A stretch of 64,000 nucleotides of DNA from Paracyclopina nana. Taxonomy: Eukaryota > Arthropoda > Copepoda > Cyclopoida > Cyclopettidae. The first letter of the stretch is position 1, and each line of letters opens with the position of its first letter. Both the position numbers and the translations under genes were made by a program. The stretch is taken from positions 7,576,501 through 7,640,500 of the forward strand of contig JAGUCH010000002.1 in NCBI GenBank assembly GCA_019096065.1, in the 5' to 3' direction. The notes beneath the pieces were generated by a model. The model was not told where the DNA came from. It saw only the letters and a list, made by a program, of their open reading frames with translations, and searched no databases. Of the stretch, positions 21,999 to 33,154 are shown piece after piece.

Positions 21999-23734
21999 AT
22001 GCTCAAATATTTGCTTTTTTTCGCTTTGGCATTCTATGTGAAAGAAAATGCCGCCGCACGTTGTGAAATATTTGCCCCTGAGATTGTAGGCGGTAATGAA
22101 GTTGGGTTTATATTTGTCCCAGGTGCACAAATTGGGGGTGAATTTTATGAACCTTTGTCAAGGAGGATACAAGAGATGTTCCCGGGTAATTTGTGGTTTG
22201 GTTTGACTGAAGGTTGGCTGGGAAGCTTTCCTAATCCCCTAGAGATCGATGGAGCCATCAAAGACTGCTTCAAAAAGTCTGAGTTAGTACTTTCTCACTC
22301 AATATCCTATAAATCTGAGCTCACCTATATCCAATAAGCTTGTACACAAAAACATGAGTCCATTAGTAATTCATGCAGGCGGCGCAGCTGCTCTTACACT
22401 TGAATTCCCAATTGGTTATATGGCTTATGCTTTGGACGAAGCATTAGTAACATTTAACAATAAATAAGATTTATATCCTCAAAAATTCTTTTTACAGAGA
22501 GGCTGGCCTGTCAACTGCAAAAGTTTTTCAAGGAGGCCATAGTTTAGGGGGAGTCATATTAGAAAATTGGGCAAAGGCTAACGCTGACTTGTCCTCGGGA
22601 ATTTTGCTCTTTGGCTCGTATTTGCCCAATGGTTTTTATGGCAACGGGGATACCAACATTTTCCCCGTCCCGGTTCTCACGGCTGTTGGCAGCCTTGACG
22701 CAGGTGCAATGTCCTATGTGCCCAGAGAAGCAAGGGAAGCCAACAACCCAGAATTGGGAGGCAGGTTTCCTGTCCTTGTCATTGACAAGGCTAACCACGC
22801 TCAAGTTGCTTCTGGCGAAATGCCAGAAGTTGTCATTGAGAATGACATTGATCCTGAGATCGACAATGAAGAAGCCTTTGACAGATATGCTAAGGCATCA
22901 GTGGCCTTTATGGTCACTACATTGGGCGACATTTTCGAGCCTGAAATCTTGGAGGAGAATGTTGACTTACTGGCAGAATTGCAGGCTTTTACAGACGAGT
23001 TTTTAGAACCTTTCCAAGCAATGAGACTGTGGGAGACCTCAGAAGATGGTAAAACTTCCAGATGGGTGTCTGAGGGTCAAAAAATTATCATAGGCGTGGA
23101 AGATGAGGATATCCTACTCAATCTTCAAGTTTCCAATGAGCTGGTAGACTTTGGAGATATTGGCCCAGTTAAGCCCTCAATAACTAGCAATGAGTGCAAA
23201 GCCGAAGTGGTGACATATGGCCACAATGCTTATCCCACTGATATATTGGATTTCGGTGGCCTCTTGTCAGCCGATATGATCAAGGCTAAATTCAAGCTGG
23301 AAGATGTGGTCCTAGCCAATATTTGCGAGGAAGTAAAGCCAAGAAGACAATGCGCTGATGTCAACAGAGCTGCTTTCGAGTTGGCTCTAAGCCTTTCTTC
23401 AGAAGAGGCCAAAGCAAGGTTCCTCAGTAAAGGTCGTCAGTTAACTTTCGGAGATGATAATGTCAGCCCTTGGGGACCTGGATGGGAATTTTCGTTCGGA
23501 CTCGACTACACTACTGTAAATAGATATCTTAATAGTTGAGCATCGCAAATTAGTACAATCGAGTTTGCTTATTTTCAGATCAATGCTACTTTGACCAAAA
23601 TCACTTCCACCTCGTTGATTTCTGAGCCTGATTTCATAATCGCAAATGCAGCAGGGATGCACTACTGTGACCTTTTGTCACCCTACAGAGCATTAGAATG
23701 GATCTACATCAAAGGAGTCCAGCACGGCAAATAA
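21999..23734 (+). CDS. Secreted alpha/beta hydrolase, lipase/esterase-like
   Basis: Three exons, 21999-22282, 22498-23515 and 23579-23734, give 485 residues. A signal peptide (MLKYLLFFALAFYVKENAAA) predicts secretion. The nucleophile elbow GGHSLGG places the catalytic Ser at about residue 110. FVPGAQIGGEFYEPLSRRIQ upstream resembles the first strand and oxyanion region of alpha/beta hydrolases. NHAQVASGEMP further on is a candidate for the His region. The C-terminal half matches nothing I know well; HYCDLLSPYRALEWIYIKG ends the protein. The substrate cannot be inferred. AATAAA lies at 23751-23756. A G/C-rich segment in intron 1 (about 22375-22448) has splice-like ends but does not keep the frame. 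Confidence 0.8.
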
Positions 23735-23796
23735 TAGATTGCGCTCTTCAAATAAAGAAATGTTACATTTTCAAGGACTAGCGTTAAGTAACACGT

Positions 23797-24567
23797 TTAT
23801 GGCATCATTCGAAGAGCTCCATCCAGACGGATGACTTCACCATTCAGCATCTTGTTCTGGATGATATGCTCAACAAGATGAGCGAACTCATCAGGATTGC
23901 CAAGGCGAGAGGGGCATGGCACGTTTTTAGCCAAGAAAGCGCGTACCTTTTCAGGAAGCGAGGATAAGAGAGGGGTGTCAAATAATCCGGGTGCTATTGT
24001 GACGCATCTTATGCCCTGTGAAGACAAGTCTCTTGCAATGGGTAGTGTCATGCCAACGATGGCCCCTTTCGATGCTGAATAAGCAGCCTGGCCCATCTGC
24101 CCATCGAACGCTGCAATGGAAGCAGTATTGATGACAACCCCACGCTGACCATCCATGTCAGCCTCATTTTCTCCAATGAGTCCGACGCTGAGACGAATCA
24201 CGTTAAAAGTGCCAATCACATTGACCATTTGAACGCGAGCAAAATCGTCAAGCAAATGAGGCTTGTTCTTGTTGAAATTGTAGGTCTTGAAGGCTACTCC
24301 GATGCCAGCGCAATTGATGGCCGCATCCAACTTCCTGAACTTGTCCTTGGTCGCGGCTAAAGCGTTGGATACGTCAGCTTCTTTGGTGATATCGGCAGGA
24401 GCAAAGATACACCGCTCCTCGCCTAGTTCCTTGGCCAACTCGTGGCCTTTGGAAGAAGGAAGGTCAACTATGGTCACTTTAGCACCCTCACGCACCAGAC
24501 GCTCAACTGTGGCCTTGCCAAGGCCGGAAGCTCCACCTGTCACCAATCCAACCACGTTCTTAAGCAT
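23797..24567 (-). CDS. scu: 3-hydroxyacyl-CoA dehydrogenase type 2 / 17beta-HSD10 (scully)
   Basis: A single exon encodes 256 residues, the normal family length. It is a mitochondrial short-chain dehydrogenase/reductase acting in isoleucine and fatty-acid beta-oxidation; in animals it is also a subunit of mitochondrial RNase P. The Rossmann motif TGGASGLG is near residue 10 and NCAGIGVA follows. The catalytic Ser lies in [12 protein letters not shown], and Tyr/Lys in AAYSASKGA. The C-terminus ([27 protein letters not shown]) is typical of HSD10. It converges on the hydrolase gene, with stops about 60 bp apart. Confidence 0.96.
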   Translation of the reverse strand: MLKNVVGLVTGGASGLGKATVERLVREGAKVTIVDLPSSKGHELAKELGEERCIFAPADITKEADVSNALAATKDKFRKLDAAINCAGIGVAFKTYNFNKNKPHLLDDFARVQMVNVIGTFNVIRLSVGLIGENEADMDGQRGVVINTASIAAFDGQMGQAAYSASKGAIVGMTLPIARDLSSQGIRCVTIAPGLFDTPLLSSLPEKVRAFLAKNVPCPSRLGNPDEFAHLVEHIIQNKMLNGEVIRLDGALRMMP

Positions 24568-25479
24568 GATTTCTCAGAGGTGTAAGTTTGATTGGGCTTT
24601 TCCTGATTACTTCTCTGAATTGTAAATATTCACTAAATAAACACACCTCAGATGCCAGACGGAGTTATTTGGGGCTTTAATAAATTAGCAGAAAATAGGG
24701 CACGCGGAAATGAACCAACTACGACGGAGAAAGATACTGACCTACCAAAACGTACCTGGAAGTTGATGAACAGATGATGGACTCGGAGCATGAACAGCTC
24801 TAAAACTTACCTAGCTAGGGATAACTTGTATGACATGGCCTCACTTGATTATTGTACCTTTTAGGTGACCAAAAAAACGGCTTATGTGGACGGACACAAA
24901 GAAGCTAGAATCTTTCAATTGGTCTCATAGGATCCTAATCAGACATACTAGTTGGTCGAGGTCATCAATCACAAGAAAAAATAGTTGGCCATCGTCCGGG
25001 TCAGTCATGTCAGTTGGCCATGGTCCTGGCAAACAGTTGGCCGTAGGTCCTTTCCTCATGCTCACTTTCTGGTTTGAGGCACAAGAACCACGTCGCAAAA
25101 CCGATTCTCTTAGACAGTTTTCATAATAAGTTAACTTTTGGCTAAAGACCATTCCTTCATTTTTCAAGACGCCAGATAATGCTCCATAGATCTGTCTTTT
25201 GTCTGCGTATGTGGCACTTTCGCACAATATTTGAAAAAAAAGTAAAGAGACTGTAAAAAAAAAGGAGGTGGTATCACAGTGCGCTTACAGAGAATAATAT
25301 GGATTTCGGGGTACTTTTTCGATCTCGCAATGTTTTGATAATGCAACTGACAAGTGGACACCTCAGCGGAGAAATTGCCGAAAATATGATGAAAAGAACC
25401 CTGCTAGTTTGAAAAGTTCACTCTAAACTTATTCTAATAACTTACAACCCTCTTGACCTTTTTGTGCTTTTCTGAAAAA
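24568..25479. other. Divergent intergenic region with GTTGGCC repeats
   Basis: No gene is supported. Around 24950-25060 the word AGTTGG recurs four times, three of them as AGTTGGCC, in units of about 25-30 bp (AGTTGGTCG, AGTTGGCCATCG, AGTTGGCCATGG, AGTTGGCCGTAGG), a small degenerate tandem array. The rest is AT-rich and should contain the promoters of scully and the ENTPD gene. Confidence 0.5.
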
Positions 25480-26912
25480 ATGGAAATAAGGAAGCGTAAA
25501 CCGAGCGGATCTGGCCTTTCAAACCGACAAGACAAGTCCAGGTCCAATAATCCTGAATCTAAGGCTGCTAAAGTGGACAGAACGTTCACGCGAATCATTG
25601 GTGAGTAATTCTTTATGCGCCGTTGTACGCCCATTTCAAATTATTTAATTAATTTTCCGTTTTATCAGGCTTGGCCTTAGTGTTGGCAGGCATCGCATTA
25701 ACATTCAACCTTGACAAAATAGTTGCCTTTTTGGGCCAAGATCATTTCGAGCATGCTGTTGTCATCGATGCTGGCTCCACTGGCTCAAGAGTTTTGGCCT
25801 TCACCTTTAAAAAGGATTTGTACAATCAGATGGTTTTAGTCGATGAACTTTGGAAGCAGGTCAAGCCAGGACTGTCTTCATTTGCTCATGAGCCGAGCAA
25901 AGCGGCAGATTCTGTTGATGAATTGGTGAAGGCTGCGAAAGAAAGAATTCCAGAAAAGTACTGGACTTCGACACCCATCACACTAAAGGCGACTGCTGGC
26001 TTGAGGCTGCTGCCCAAAGACCAATCTGAAGCCATCATAAATGAAGTTACTAGTGTTCTGAAAAAGTCTGGATTCAAACCAGACCCCAATGAACTTATTG
26101 AAGTAATGAATCCCATGGAAGAGGGCTTGTTTGCATGGTTCACTGTCAATTACCTTCTCGGCTCGTTCGAGGCATCCAAACAAGTTTGGACTTCTGCTGC
26201 CACGTTGGACTTGGGTGGAGGGTCCACTCAAATCACCTTTGCACCTAGAAAGCTGCCAGTTGAGGGACTCGAAGGCAGAAAACATTTCATCCACAATGTT
26301 GACATCATCCGTGGCCAACCACTTAAGTAAGCTTGTCAACCAATTAGTTACATTCCTGTTTCTGAATATCCATTTGCTTGTAGGGTATATAGCCACAGCT
26401 ACTTGGGGCTAGGACTTATGGCTGCTCGAGAGGCTGTGTTCACTAAGGAAGGCGGCTCTACGTCCGCTTGCATCACATCAAAGACTCCTCTGGATTTTGC
26501 CTTTCATGGAAATTCGTTCAGCATGTCAAAGCCCTCAGAGCAACCATTAGGGTTTGAATCTTGCTTATCCATCGTCAATTCTGTGATAGCTGACAACCAA
26601 GTGCATCAGCCGCAGGAGTTGCTGTCAAGAGAGATTGCGGCTTTTAGTTACTTTTACGACTTGGCCATAAGTGCTGGCCTAATTACTGGCCTTGAAGGGT
26701 CTACGTCTGTCGGTGGGTATGCTGAAGCTGCAAGGAAAGCCTGCATGGATCCTCTGGCCAAGTTTGATTGTCTTGACTTTACCCTTGTATATGGCCTCTT
26801 AAGGAATGGTTATGGGCTTCCAGATGCAAAGATGCTGAAGTTGTATAAGAAGATCAATGGTCATGAAGCCAGTTGGGCACTTGGCGTAGCTTACAACATA
26901 ATACATGCTTAA
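25480..26912 (+). CDS. ENTPD5: Ectonucleoside triphosphate diphosphohydrolase 5/6
   Basis: Three exons, 25480-25600, 25669-26326 and 26384-26912, give 435 residues. It is a GDA1/CD39-family nucleoside diphosphatase of the ENTPD5/6 type, which acts in the ER/Golgi lumen or after secretion. A basic N-terminus is followed by one hydrophobic segment (LALVLAGIALTF, about residues 42-55), giving a type II anchor or signal. Apyrase conserved regions are visible in order: DAGSTGSRV (ACR1), KATAGLRLL (ACR2), EEGLFAWFTVNYLLG (ACR3), LDLGGGSTQITF (ACR4) and HSYLGLGL (ACR5). The length and single N-terminal membrane segment exclude the two-pass CD39 subgroup. ENTPD5 and ENTPD6 cannot be separated here. 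The NUDT17 start codon is only 65 bp after the stop. Confidence 0.93.
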
Positions 26913-26976
26913 AATCTGCGCGTGAGCTTATCGAGCATAATAACAATAGCAGCTCTTCCTATTATTTCAGTCATAA

Positions 26977-27807
26977 ATGGCCAGACTTTGTACCTTTCTC
27001 GGCTCGACTAAGGCCAATTTTGGTCAGTGTGTAGTGGCAGCTCTGGCCAAAAGTCAAGATGCTCATCAAGTAAGAGTTAAAGTGGATTTTGCCTCTCAAG
27101 GCCTAATCTTAACCCCAGGACTTGAACAAGATTTAGTGCTAAGACATCCTCCATTTTGTCCAGTTTTAGAATTCGACAGCAGTGATAAGAAAAATAGTGT
27201 GGCTGTCAGTTCTGCAATGATTATACAAAGCTGTGATAACAAAGTGTTAATTACCAGGAGGCCAAAACATATGAGAACATTTCCAAATGTTTGGGTTCCA
27301 CCAGGAGGAGGGTGTGAAGAAGGGGAAACAATTTTAGAGGCTGGCATTAGGGAAGTCAGGGAAGAAACAGGACTCACTCTTGAGCAGCACAACGTGGAAC
27401 CTTTGTGCCTTTGGGAGTCTGTTTACCCTCCATTACTTATAAAAGGCAAGCCTAGTAGACACACTGTTGTCGTTTATTTTCTTGCAAGGCTTGGCGTATC
27501 TGCTATTGAGGCCATGCAAAATGTGCGGCTTGATACCAAAGAGACCAATGCATGTGCGTGGCTCGACGTCGATGATCTTAATGTGGCAACCGATTATGAC
27601 CTCCCTATTGACCCAAAAAAGACTATTGAAGTGTATGAGACCGATGAAGATGAACAATTAAAGGCTGTCAAGAAAAGTCTCCAGTTTCTACGAGCTGAAG
27701 TTCCTTTGTCATCTGACATGTTTGACGTTGAGAGAATCAGTACAGGCACCCGATTTGCTCTAGAGCAATTTCTTGTGAGAAGTCAGCAACGTTGCTCTAA
27801 AATCTAA
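26977..27807 (+). CDS. NUDT17: Nudix hydrolase, NUDT17-like
   Basis: A single exon of 276 residues. The Nudix box is complete around residues 109-131 (GGGCEEGETILEAGIREVREETGL fits G-x5-E-x7-REVxEExG). Upstream, RRPKHMRTFPNVWVPPGG is typical of NUDT17-type proteins. Nudix enzymes hydrolyse nucleoside-diphosphate-linked compounds; the substrate of this branch is not established. A consensus 3' splice site (TATTATTTCAG) ends at 26970, six bases before the ATG, so the mRNA is probably spliced just upstream. The next gene begins 17 bp after the stop, with no room for an independent promoter or poly(A) site. Confidence 0.92.
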   Translation: MARLCTFLGSTKANFGQCVVAALAKSQDAHQVRVKVDFASQGLILTPGLEQDLVLRHPPFCPVLEFDSSDKKNSVAVSSAMIIQSCDNKVLITRRPKHMRTFPNVWVPPGGGCEEGETILEAGIREVREETGLTLEQHNVEPLCLWESVYPPLLIKGKPSRHTVVVYFLARLGVSAIEAMQNVRLDTKETNACAWLDVDDLNVATDYDLPIDPKKTIEVYETDEDEQLKAVKKSLQFLRAEVPLSSDMFDVERISTGTRFALEQFLVRSQQRCSKI

Positions 27808-27824
27808 CTTTTTTCTTGCAGGCC

Positions 27825-29333
27825 ATGGCTAAAAGTGACAAAGAGTCATTGGACAAGATAATGATGGCTTATGCTGACTTGTCTTCAAATGCAAAGGGCG
27901 CGTCTTTCAGGGGTCCTGCTTTGAAGGACGTCCAAGTGAAAAAGTCATCTGGCTCCTCATTTCAGCCCAGTCAAAAGGCAAGAGATTGGTCCAATTTGGA
28001 GATCACGTTGGAGTCTGCTTTTGGCACCTCGTCAAGCCATGAGGATGAATTCTCTGATTTTGTTGGTCCTACACCAATTGGAGCAAGGTTGGCTTCTTTC
28101 CAGGATGAAAGTCCTGTTCATTTGTTCAAGCAACCTAATACATTGAAAGTGGAGGAAATAGAAGACGATGACTTTGGTGATTTTGCAGCACCTCCTCCAC
28201 CTCCTCCAAAAATTGAAAATTCATCAATTCCATTAACAGAGCCGACCCCTCCCATTCCGAAGGCTTTTTTGCCACCCATACCAATTATTGATTTAGCCAC
28301 TTTCCATCAAAAGATTCCCATTCCAGCTATTGGTGACTCCAAACATTCCCCCTTGAAGGTTTCTATGCCAACCGTTCCTTTGGCTGAACCAGAACTTACT
28401 TCATCTCATAAGAGTCATACGCCCTCGATACAAATATCTCAAGAAGTACCGATAGCACAGCCTTGTCAAGTATCTTCTGGTGACAAGTATAGTGCTTTAA
28501 GAGACCTTTTGTCATTAGACCTTGAACCTCCTCAAATGTCAAATGAGCCTAGTCAAATTTCGCAGCAGCATTCTTTGCCAATTTTGCCTAATCTTGCCGA
28601 AGAAGATGATGATGACTTTGGTGACTTTGTTTCTTTGCCTGTTGTACATCCTAAGCAAGTCATGCACAACGTCGTGCCTCCTGAAAAGTCACTCTTACCT
28701 ATTGAAGACTTGCAGGTTGATGACTCAATGATGCGAACTCCCTCTTTGGTACCAATGCAAAATGAACCAACATTTCAGATTTCCTTCAATGACGCAAGTA
28801 TCAAAAATAGTTTTGTTCCCTGGCTTGAAAGTAGCCCGCCGCCTATGCTGCCAGATGATGATGCTGTAAGTGACCATGATGATATCATCAGGCATGATAT
28901 AGTTGATGTGGAGCCAATCGAAGCTGTTCCTCCAAGCACTGCTAATTGGCAGAAAATCATTTCATGTGCTAAAAAGATTTTTCAAAATGCCCTAGACACT
29001 TTTACATCCATTGAAGATCCTAAAGTTAGAATTGAAGTGTTAGATGCTTGTGAAACAGTCAACTATGCCAAGAATCTTAGTCAGATCCATCAGATTCTAT
29101 CGAGACTTCCAATGGAGAGTCATGAAGAATTATTGTCTGCATTTCAAATTTGGTCTCTTCTCAAGGCCCAACTTCCTGGATTGCTCCATGATCACGAAGC
29201 CACAAATCCTGCCTCCGGTTTTGTTACCAACAAATGCAAGATTTGCCTGAAAGAAGTCCACCTAGACGCAAAATATCATTCGAATTGTGCAAACTTCTGG
29301 TTACATATTGTTTCAGAGCCTTTACCAACTTGA
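27825..29333 (+). CDS. SYNRG: Synergin gamma/aftiphilin-like clathrin adaptor accessory protein
   Basis: A single exon of 502 codons from ATG 27825, which has an ideal Kozak context and lies directly after a TTTTTTCTTGCAG splice acceptor. Synergin gamma and aftiphilin bind the gamma-ear of AP-1 and act in clathrin traffic at the trans-Golgi. The acidic-aromatic motifs DDDFGDF (near residue 111 and again in the second half) are the type of ear-binding motif seen in this family. The middle is Pro-rich and disordered. The C-terminal block, with NWQKIISCAKKIFQNALDTF, then CKICLKEV and YHSNCANFWLHIV, matches the conserved synergin/aftiphilin C-terminus. No EH domain is present, so it is either aftiphilin-like or lacks upstream coding exons. 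AATAAA lies at 29351-29356. Confidence 0.82.
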   Translation: MAKSDKESLDKIMMAYADLSSNAKGASFRGPALKDVQVKKSSGSSFQPSQKARDWSNLEITLESAFGTSSSHEDEFSDFVGPTPIGARLASFQDESPVHLFKQPNTLKVEEIEDDDFGDFAAPPPPPPKIENSSIPLTEPTPPIPKAFLPPIPIIDLATFHQKIPIPAIGDSKHSPLKVSMPTVPLAEPELTSSHKSHTPSIQISQEVPIAQPCQVSSGDKYSALRDLLSLDLEPPQMSNEPSQISQQHSLPILPNLAEEDDDDFGDFVSLPVVHPKQVMHNVVPPEKSLLPIEDLQVDDSMMRTPSLVPMQNEPTFQISFNDASIKNSFVPWLESSPPPMLPDDDAVSDHDDIIRHDIVDVEPIEAVPPSTANWQKIISCAKKIFQNALDTFTSIEDPKVRIEVLDACETVNYAKNLSQIHQILSRLPMESHEELLSAFQIWSLLKAQLPGLLHDHEATNPASGFVTNKCKICLKEVHLDAKYHSNCANFWLHIVSEPLPT

Positions 29334-29439
29334 GATACACGATAATCTGTAATAAAGCAAAAAGCCCTTGTGTAAGCATTTCATTGATTCATGGATTGAG
29401 TCCCTTTTGGCCCTCATCTTTTGCCACTGGCTGTTTACC

Positions 29440-29640
29440 CTAGTTCCTTTAGCCCTTTTCCTGGTTGCCTTTTTGGACATCTGCTTCTAAACCCGATGGC
29501 CCCTATCCGATATATGCCCCATTGTACATTTGCCCCTTTGGACATAAGCCGCTCTGGTGGTTTGTCCCTTGTCCCTTTGGCCTTTTGGGCATTCGCCCCC
29601 TAAGACGTTTGCCCATATGGACATTTTCTGCTGAGCCAAA
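29440..29640. repeat. Degenerate repeat rich in TTTGCCC/GGACAT words
   Basis: Within about 200 bp the words GCCCCTTTGGACAT, TTTGCCC, CCCTTTGG and GGACAT recur many times with irregular spacing (TTTGGACAT near 29473 and 29538, ATGGACAT near 29616). It looks like a decayed minisatellite. The whole interval 29334-30010 otherwise shows no gene. Confidence 0.45.
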
Positions 29641-30010
29641 GAAGAAAAGGAAAGCATTAAGACAAAATCCCATATAATTGATTTTTTCATAGCCTCGCTG
29701 TAATCCCTACTTTTTCTAGCTTATGCCAAGACAAAAAGCAAAAACTTCAGGGACTAGAACAAACCCGCAAAAAAACCAACGATTCCAATTAGGTATGGTA
29801 TTTCGTGAGTCTGTAACACAAGCTTATGTTTTCAAATTACGTTGAAATCTCTGTCATAGACTGTATTTGTAAGGCCAGCATTAGTTTTTAGAGACTTCGC
29901 CTAATAACCCTCACTTCACTTTTTCTTATAGTTTATCAGGCGAACTTTTCTTTTTTGCGAAAGCACCAACAATGCCCACAAAGCGCTGCTCAAACATCAT
30001 AGCTATATTT

Positions 30011-32588
30011 TCAATTCATGAGAACTTCCATTTGAACAAGACGAGCATTTGTGTCACCGGGCATCCTGTAAGGAATCATTCCAGCAAAAGTTATGATTGC
30101 TTTAGCTTGATCGCGAAGCTGTTCTAAGTGTCTTTGACGACCACCATCTTGGCCCAATCCTCTGCCGGGGGTAGCGCTCTTGCTTTGCTTGTACTTCGTG
30201 AACAGAATATTCATCGCAGCTAACAAAATGTCTGGGATGTTTCTTCGTAGTTCATCAGATAGCATCCTAAATGTGGACACCATGCTGTCCACCTCATTTT
30301 GAGCAAGAGGAACAATCTGCACAAAAAACATTCGCATGAGTTTAAAATAGAGGCGATATTTCAAGCCAGTTACCTTGATTTTCGTGAGAATGTCGAGAGC
30401 CTCGTCCAATTTCTTGGAATGAAACAAATCAAAGAAAGTCATGAGATCCAAAAGTAGAAAAAATGAGGCATCCTCCGCTCCGGTGATGCGGTTGGCTCTG
30501 AACCTTTTGGCAATGTCAATCGCTTGCCTTTGCAGTCTATCTCTCCTAGACTCGGGAATAGGCGGGAGGGATATCACCTGAGCCAAAAGCTTGTTGAGCA
30601 GCTCAATGACCTTGTCATGCTTTTTGGCCAGTTCGTAAATCTTCACTGAGTCTTCAAACATGCCCTTGGCCTCCGAGTCCTCCGCCACCAACTCGATTAT
30701 CCTGTGCACATTTACACTGGTACCGTTGAACTTGTCAATCAACCCGGGTGATCTGGAGCCATCTTGCAGAATTTGACCGAGAAGAAGGTCGAATTCACGC
30801 GACTCTAAAACGAGCTCGCTAACACAGGACATGAATAGGTTGGCAGATGATTTGTCATTATCACTTTTGCGTAAGTGACGCAAAAAGTAAAAGTAATGCA
30901 AAGCCTCCCTAGGGTCCGTATCTTCGAACTTGCGAACGTAGAGCAAAACAAGTCGTGCAATATTGATCCGCTTGGCTAATGTTCCGGTTACCTTATAGTA
31001 AGAGTTCTAAAATTTGATCGAAAGTTTAAAAAGTAAATAAAAATACCTGAGTAATAAGGGGAGCTTGAATGTTATCAGGCAAAAGTAGCAGGCCACACTC
31101 GTATAACGCCAAGCACATATGCACACTATGAGCCCGCAGACGGTCGACTCGGAAGAGAAACTCAAATGCAAGCTCAAATTGGCCAGACAGGAAAAGAACT
31201 TGGAAGTACAACAGCGGCTGCTCGTAAGCGTTGAAATGTGACTCTCCATAGTCCTCGGACATTTGCTTTTGAAAGTCGCTCAGAGTCAATGCTTCGCTAC
31301 CCTCAACCTTGTCGCGAATTTGAACCAGCTTAATCCAAATGTAGTCATCCAGGCTGGTGGCTACCTCGCCATGCTCATCATTGGGATCGCAGGCTGCGAG
31401 AACGCAAAACACTGCCCTTTTGTAGGGATCCGTGGTTGACCTCAAAGACCTTTTGTAGTTGATCCTCACCACATTTTCTGCATGCGGACTTAATCTTTTT
31501 TCAGCTGAGGACTCTACTTCCTCGAGAAGCTTTTTCACCTCAGCAAGTCCAGGTCCGGCCTCAGTGGCTGCTTGGATTGCTGCCGACAAGTCGCCAGACC
31601 TTAGGCAGTAGTATATCAAGGGCCACACAGGCACCCCTTCGACAAGGCTATCCTCAAGACCGGGTGTATGGGGGGAGATCTTGACGTTGAGGAAACTTCG
31701 AATGAGATGGTATGTACCAGGCACCCCTCCAAGCTCGGCTCTTTGAAGGTTGGAGAAGACTGTAGCCTTGACAAACTTCAGGAACGCAGATTCCAGGTAT
31801 GCCTTGGACTTCGCCAAGATCAGCTTCGATACGGCAGGGCTAACCCTATACTTGGCTGGATCCGAGCTAGGGGGAGTAATTTCAACCATTTTAAGGACCA
31901 TCTCCCACATCATGGACACTTCGGCATCTTTTTCTTCGGGGAAGAGCGATGCAAGTATCTCAGCCAAATTAGGTCGAAGGCCACCTCTTGTGACTGCCTC
32001 GTTATACTGGCCTACTTGCGAAGCATAAGCCATCTCTACTGAATCCATGGAGGACCTGGATCCTAAAGTTGTCTCGTGGATTCGAGTGGCCTCTTTCCTG
32101 GGCAAAAAGCTATCTTCGGCAGCGGCGTTGTTACCGCAAGTCAATGCGGTCAAGATCCGCATCTTGTCAGCTTCCCACTCAGAGGAGACAGCTTCCCAAT
32201 GTTGACGTTCTGACGACTCGAAGGTGTCATGTCGAGTCTCTTCAATCACGCTGAGCAAAGCGTTTTCTCGCTCGTTGCGCAAGAAGCCGACAACATCGGT
32301 ATCGCGAAGTGGCTCAGCGGGTTCAGTCGCAGACGAGAAACCCGAAGAAATTGATTCTAACTTGTTGGTGATAGATGGCAGGTCAATACCCCGAGACCCA
32401 AGCAGAATGGCAGCCCGAACATCCTGAGCGGAATTAACATCTCGACTGGTTTTGGCAAACAATTGCTGACCGGCCTCCACAATTTGGTGCAAGTTTCGTT
32501 CAACCCTAGGAAGGTCAGAGGAGGACGAAGGGTCAAATTCGGCGGTCAATTGCTCGGCTGCTTGTAAAAGTTCTCCAAAATCAGACAT
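30011..32588 (-). CDS. Nup93: Nuclear pore complex protein Nup93
   Basis: Three exons on the minus strand, 32588-31047, 31006-30374 and 30316-30011, all phase 0, give 826 residues (human 819). Nup93 is a scaffold of the inner ring of the nuclear pore (Nic96 family). The start is MSDFGELLQAAEQLTAEF, as in the family. The middle carries TYHLIRSFLNVK, VWPLIYYCLRSGD and DDYIWIKLVQIR. The C-terminal half has LLYVRKFEDTDPREALHYFY, CVSELVLESREFD and ends TFAGMIPYRMPGDTNARLVQMEVLMN-type sequence, nearly identical to other animals. The frame is open upstream of the ATG only through an apparent 5' UTR intron end. It is divergently arranged with TRAPPC3. Confidence 0.97.
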
Positions 32589-33154
32589 TTTTGTTGGTAA
32601 TTTTTTACCGCGCGTTGAAACTTGAAAAACGAAAACGAACAACTTCAACTTGATAAACAAAATTGATCGGAAATAGGCCGAATAGCAGTTTATTTGTTTA
32701 TTTTTTCGTAGCTTTTTGGTCATTTGAGTCTCCTTGTTGCTGTATTCGTTGGATTGTGACTAAAAAATAAAAGTTAGTTGTCTCCAATTATTTTTGAACT
32801 CTATTACTGCTAAGAAAGTGGTTTTGACTTGAGTAGAGTCGTTGTTGCGAGCCCTGAATTTTGTGGCAAAAACTATGAGTCCGGCCAACGAGTGCATACG
32901 CTAACACAAATATTTAGGCATTTCAGTTGTAATTCTCTAACGACGTTTTGGCCTTTTTTCCGTTGCACTTCCATTTTTTGGATGAAATTCTTTGAAAAAT
33001 TAATATTTGCTGCGGTTGTACCAGTTATTTAGCTAAATGTGGAGTTCTGGACAAGCGTGTTGAAAGGAGCATTTAAAATGCTCTTTAAATCGAACAATCT
33101 TTTTGACGTGAAAAAATTAGCAGACAACTGAGCCTGAAAACTCCTTTTATTGAA
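32589..33154. promoter_or_regulatory. Shared divergent promoter region, Nup93/TRAPPC3
   Basis: 566 bp separate the two outward-facing start codons. A splice-acceptor-like CGTTTTTCAAG (minus strand) close to the Nup93 ATG suggests a 5' UTR intron. No TATA element is obvious. I infer a bidirectional promoter from the layout only. Confidence 0.4.

Noticed and set aside
22375..22448. Possible extra exon in the hydrolase intron
   Set aside because: It has splice-like ends, but inclusion introduces an in-frame stop in the hydrolase frame, while skipping it keeps the frame.
29421..29690. Overlapping 60-70-codon ORFs on both strands after synergin
   Set aside because: They are by-products of a degenerate GC-rich repeat and encode no recognisable protein.
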